This document shows positions 61,161 to 64,000 of a DNA stretch of 64,000 nt, piece after piece. Position 1 is the first letter of the stretch; every line of letters starts with the position of its first letter. Under the pieces are notes generated by a model that made no database searches, had not been told where the DNA came from, and saw only the letters and a program-made list of their open reading frames with translations. The translations under genes were made by a program, and so were the position numbers. This stretch comes from Lachnospiraceae bacterium (lineage in GTDB: Bacteria > Bacillota > Clostridia > Lachnospirales > Lachnospiraceae), in the NCBI GenBank assembly GCA_017621815.1, contig JAGASK010000052.1:248001-312000 (forward strand). The letters run 5' to 3'.

Positions 61161-61196
61161 TGAACAAGCAATCATATTTTTATGATTAGCTGTTCA
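61161..61196 (+). promoter_or_regulatory. Large interrupted palindrome in the AraC gene leader
   Basis: TGAACA-AGC-AATCATA-TTTT-TATGATT-AGC-TGTTCA: both outer and inner arms pair perfectly, separated by an internal AGC/AGC loop. It lies just downstream of the predicted promoter, so it could be an operator or a leader stem-loop. No T-run follows. Confidence 0.6.
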
Positions 61197-61287
61197 CTTT
61201 TAAGTAATTTCATAGACAATTTAATGGGATTCAGGCTTCCAACATTTTGCTATAAATTGGCAAAAAATAAAACACGGAGGTGTTCTT

Positions 61288-62157
61288 ATGCAATCATCGG
61301 ATAAAATGGAAAAGGTTATCACTGACAGAGATTATAATATAAAGTTTTCTTATCTTGCGTCTCCACCCTCCTTTCCTGCGCACTGGCATGAATTTGTGGA
61401 GTTTATACTCGCTACAGCAGATAATTGTCAATATTCTGTCGGTACTGAGCAATACCTTTTAAATAAAGGAGATCTTCTCCTGATCTGGCCGGGAGAAATG
61501 CACAGCAACGTTTCTGTTCCTGCCGGCACCTCCCTGGTGCTGCAGTTTGGAGATAATTTTATCTACAGCTGCCACGATCTTACCTTATATTACAGGCATC
61601 TTCGCTCATATCATAAAATCGGCGTCTCGGAAATGCCTGAGCTAAACGGGCTGTTAACCGCAAGAATCCAGGAGGCTTACCGGGTTTTCTCATCTTCGGA
61701 CCCTTTTGCTGAAACTGCAAGTACTATACAGATCTACTCCCTGCTCCTTACTCTGGGATCCTACGCGCTTAAAAACATCAGCCAAAAGCAGCCTTCCTAT
61801 GACATTAATAACCCCAATTTTATTAAGATCAAAAATGCCTGTACCTATATTGCCAAAAACTGTGAAAAAGCTCTGACGCAGAAAGAAGTAGCCGATATCT
61901 TCGGTTTCAGCCACTTTTATTTCTCCAGGCTGTTCAAAGAATATACGCACACCACCTTCAATGATTATCTGTCCAACGAACGGATTCACCGTGCAACCAG
62001 ACTGTTGTGTGAAGAATCCATTCCCATTACGGAAGTCGCCTATTTGGCCGGTTTCCAGAGTATTTCCAACTTTAACCGGGTGTTCAGCAAGGTCACGCAT
62101 CATTCCCCCACAGAATACAGAAAAATGTACAACGGCAATCAGGAGCCCGCTAATTAA
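61288..62157 (+). CDS. AraC-family regulator of the carbohydrate operon
   Basis: 289 aa. An N-terminal cupin-like sensor (residues about 20-110, with FPAHWHEFVEFILATADNCQ and LLIWPGEMHSN) and a C-terminal AraC domain with two helix-turn-helices: LTQKEVADIFGFSHFYFSRL and ITEVAYLAGFQSISNFNRVF, ending in HSPTEYRKMYNG. Ribosome site CGGAGGTG. Divergent from the sugar importer operon; the direct repeats in the gap are the probable target. Expected inducer is the imported sugar or its product. Confidence 0.9.
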   Translation: MQSSDKMEKVITDRDYNIKFSYLASPPSFPAHWHEFVEFILATADNCQYSVGTEQYLLNKGDLLLIWPGEMHSNVSVPAGTSLVLQFGDNFIYSCHDLTLYYRHLRSYHKIGVSEMPELNGLLTARIQEAYRVFSSSDPFAETASTIQIYSLLLTLGSYALKNISQKQPSYDINNPNFIKIKNACTYIAKNCEKALTQKEVADIFGFSHFYFSRLFKEYTHTTFNDYLSNERIHRATRLLCEESIPITEVAYLAGFQSISNFNRVFSKVTHHSPTEYRKMYNGNQEPAN

Positions 62158-62175
62158 TAGCGGACTCCTGTTTTT
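62140..62175 (+). terminator. Terminator after the AraC gene
   Basis: CAGGAG.CCGCTA pairs with TAGCGG.CTCCTG, followed by TTTTTT. The left arm overlaps the last codons of the AraC gene. Confidence 0.9.
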
Positions 62176-62967
62176 TCAAACCAGTATTTCATCAACAATA
62201 TCTTTCAACGTCTTTTCCGGTGAAAGTGCGGTCATATATTCTAACCCCACATATCCTTCATATCCGGCTCCTGCCAGTTCGTTCAGCAAAAACGGATAAT
62301 TGATTTCTCCGGTTGTAATGGCACCTCTTCCGGGTACGGCTGCTGCATGAAGATGACCTATCATGTCTAAATGCCCGAAAATATTGGAAGACAGGTTTCC
62401 TTCCGTAATCTGCTGATGGTAAATATCAAACAGAATCTTAACGTTTTCACATCCGATTTTTTCAATAAGGCCGAAGGCATCCTCTGATGCGGAAACATGA
62501 TATCCCGGATGGTCCACCAGAAGGTTCAGCGGTTCTATCTCCAGCTCTATCCCCTGTCCTGCAGCAAGTTTTCCTGCTTTCTGCATAGTATCAATTAATG
62601 TCTTTCTGTGTTCTGACCTTGTAATTCCTTTCGCCGCTGTTTCATATTCCCATCCCGCCTGCACAATAAGTTTTCTGCAGTCCAGCAAACCGGCCGTATC
62701 CATGCTGCGTCTTAAGCCTTCCAGGAACTCTTCCTGCTTCTCCTTATCTCCGGGGTTTATAAACTCTGTGCAAAAAGCAGCAACCTTGAGCCCTGTTTCC
62801 TTCTGAACATCTTTAATTTTCAGAATATCCTTATCTGTCCAGGACCAGAATTCCACTGCTTCATATCCCAGATTCCTAACCGCATACATTGCATCCGTGA
62901 ACGGCATCCCGCTTTCTTTGAATACCGCATCAATACATACTGAATAATTTAACTTTTTACCCTTCAT
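62176..62967 (-). CDS. Sugar phosphate isomerase/epimerase, hydroxypyruvate isomerase-like TIM barrel
   Basis: 263 aa AP-endonuclease-2/xylose-isomerase-like TIM barrel. It contains LNYSVCIDAVFKESGMPFTD, then EFWSWTDKDILKIKDVQ, ELEIEPLNLLVDHPGYHVS (catalytic Glu), NVKILFDIYHQQITEGN (metal ligands Asp and His) and GEINYPFLLNELAG, EGYVGLEYMTA (last Glu). Hyi-like proteins interconvert hydroxypyruvate and tartronate semialdehyde or epimerise keto-sugars. It is convergent with the AraC gene and very probably belongs to the same catabolic route. Ribosome site AAAGGAGG. Confidence 0.88.
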   Translation of the reverse strand: MKGKKLNYSVCIDAVFKESGMPFTDAMYAVRNLGYEAVEFWSWTDKDILKIKDVQKETGLKVAAFCTEFINPGDKEKQEEFLEGLRRSMDTAGLLDCRKLIVQAGWEYETAAKGITRSEHRKTLIDTMQKAGKLAAGQGIELEIEPLNLLVDHPGYHVSASEDAFGLIEKIGCENVKILFDIYHQQITEGNLSSNIFGHLDMIGHLHAAAVPGRGAITTGEINYPFLLNELAGAGYEGYVGLEYMTALSPEKTLKDIVDEILV

Positions 62968-63052
62968 ACTTTACTACTCCTCCTTTATTGTAATTACTAT
63001 ACATTAGCATATTACATAAGAAAAGCAAATAGTAAAATACAAACTTACAGCC

Positions 63053-63790
63053 CTAGCCTTTGGCATTGTAACTGCTGCTGCCGTCAAATATGTCAAATAT
63101 ATCACTGCCATATTTATTATAAGTATAATTGCCGGAATACAAACTGCTGTTTAAAACAGAGAGGTTCATTTCCGCATTATTGATAATGTTTTCAGCTCTT
63201 TCTTTCACTCTCCCGGCAAATGAATTTTCTTTTCCGAAAATTTTTTCCAGCTTTTGAATATCTGCCGCATTTAAAAGTTCCTTATTCACCGTCAGAGTAC
63301 CATCGCCTGCCCGGGTAATTCCTGCTTCTGCCAATGAATCCTTAAAGCTTTGAAAATAGTCTTTAAGCTGCTGTAAATAAGTTTCATTAGCGCTGCCGCC
63401 TTCTTTTGCAAGCATCTTAACCAATGAATTGTAATCCTCGGCGTATCCGTTTATTTCTTCTTCTATTTCCTTTTTATATTTTGCGGCATCCTCCTGCATC
63501 AGCTCTTCCCAGTTTCTGTCGAATGCTGTTAACAGCTTCCCTGTACGCTCCTTAATGCTTTCCGCCGCCTTTTTCATGGCGGTATAATTTTCTTTTGATT
63601 CTTTATATGCTTCCTGCTGTCTGCCGGTTTTTTTGCTGTCCGCCTGTTTTTTAACAGCACTGGAATTATTGCTTCCCGAACTGCTGTTAAGCGCTGTTCC
63701 CACAGCCGCATTCCGGGAGCGCGCTCCGCTTCTTGCCTGACTGAGCAGTCTGTTCTGCATAATAAGAGGACTGATACTGTTGTGGTTCAT
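63053..63790 (-). CDS. Hypothetical coiled-coil protein, FliD-like C-terminal pattern
   Basis: 245 aa; no firm family. The N-terminus is Ser/Asn/Ala-rich and disordered; from about residue 60 there are helices (YKESKENYTAMKKAAESIKE, YKKEIEEEINGYAEDYNSLV) and a segment with GITRAGDGTLTVNKELLNAA, which resembles part of the flagellar cap protein FliD or hook-associated proteins. The C-terminus is Tyr/Asn-rich. No signal peptide. Ribosome site AAGGAG. A flagellar or surface role is a guess; no other flagellar genes are in the window except perhaps the YjfB-like gene. Confidence 0.55.
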   Translation of the reverse strand: MNHNSISPLIMQNRLLSQARSGARSRNAAVGTALNSSSGSNNSSAVKKQADSKKTGRQQEAYKESKENYTAMKKAAESIKERTGKLLTAFDRNWEELMQEDAAKYKKEIEEEINGYAEDYNSLVKMLAKEGGSANETYLQQLKDYFQSFKDSLAEAGITRAGDGTLTVNKELLNAADIQKLEKIFGKENSFAGRVKERAENIINNAEMNLSVLNSSLYSGNYTYNKYGSDIFDIFDGSSSYNAKG

Positions 63791-63814
63791 ATCTGTTATC
63801 TCCTTCCTGTAATA

Positions 63815-64000
63815 TTATAGTAATTCCTGCTTTCCCTGCAGCATAACAGTCAATAGAAATTCCTTTTCAGATGCCGACCACTCCACTTTTCCATAATGTC
63901 CGGCGGCACAGCCTTTCATATTTTTCAGGCCAAGACCATGTCCTGCTTCTTCTTTATTCGTATATAAATTTTTGCCTGTTTTATCTGTGTTAAGGCTCCC
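63815..64000 (-). CDS. Sensor histidine kinase, GHKL ATPase C-terminus (partial)
   Basis: The reverse strand from 64000 reads 61 codons to a TAA at 63815-63817. The segment NKEEAGHGLGLKNMKGCA, followed by HYGKVEWSASEKEFLLTVML, matches the G-box (GHGLGLKN) and last strand of GHKL/HATPase_c domains of AgrC/LytS-like kinases. The remainder, including the sensor and phosphorylated His region, is beyond the window edge. No response regulator is visible in the window; LytTR-type partners commonly sit beside such kinases. Confidence 0.8.
   Translation of the reverse strand, partial: GSLNTDKTGKNLYTNKEEAGHGLGLKNMKGCAAGHYGKVEWSASEKEFLLTVMLQGKQELL

Overview
The window looks like a chromosome segment from a low-to-medium GC, spore-forming Clostridia, most likely a gut Lachnospiraceae. 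Supporting signs are a spore maturation gene (spmA), type III glutamine synthetases, the IreB-RuvX-DUF1292-RNase J block, FtsEX with an M23 hydrolase, a fused 2-oxoacid:ferredoxin oxidoreductase with rubredoxin, a class B sortase and strong AGGAGG-type ribosome sites. There is no rRNA operon, CRISPR array, complete prophage or transposase.

Region by region. 1-9202 (minus strand): a CdaR/PucR-type regulator, ftsE, ftsX, a coiled-coil M23 murein hydrolase, a secreted S41 protease, uvrB and the N-terminal part of uvrA. This pairs a cell-wall/division block with an excision-repair operon. 9411-14299: a YjfB-like small protein, a CPBP membrane protease, CvfB, an acyl-ACP thioesterase, an acyltransferase, tRNA-Gln(CUG), and a DUF1905-like/cysteine-peptidase-like fusion whose promoter carries a perfect cre box. 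14390-18846: two tandem type III glutamine synthetases. 18896-26079 (minus): a conserved housekeeping block of tRNA modification (MtaB, TrhP-like U32, TrmR-like methyltransferase), IreB, RuvX, DUF1292, RNase J, YlbF and a shortened MltG-like protein.

26182-33842: a divergent HPr-like protein without the catalytic histidine; thiI and a cysteine desulfurase separated by a 119-bp tandem repeat; rsmE, prmA, nudC and an aldo/keto reductase. 34063-37988 is accessory: a lipoprotein, a HAD hydrolase, a small secreted protein resembling RNase-toxin domains, then a decayed imported island. The island has a strong promoter with a dyad operator, a truncated membrane protein, a methyltransferase remnant, two intact ATC-hydrolase-family genes and a cut-off third ORF. 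It ends against spmA.

38637-46012: a diguanylate cyclase with a LacI-type ligand-binding domain; a compact operon of a transglutaminase-like lipoprotein, a PilC/GspF protein and four small pilin-like or membrane proteins with no ATPase in view; a class B sortase; a secreted CAP protein. 46260-55214: an AraC regulator, an ABC exporter, the two-polypeptide 2-oxoacid:ferredoxin oxidoreductase with rubredoxin, and a LytTR-DUF3021-ABC module. 55448-62967 is a carbohydrate-type operon: binding protein, two permeases, Gfo/Idh/MocA oxidoreductase and two VOC proteins. It is divergent from an AraC regulator, with a TIM-barrel isomerase beyond. The window ends with an unknown coiled-coil protein and the C-terminus of a GHKL sensor kinase.

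A short dispersed hairpin repeat occurs at four sites and coincides with gene ends, a start region and a truncated gene.
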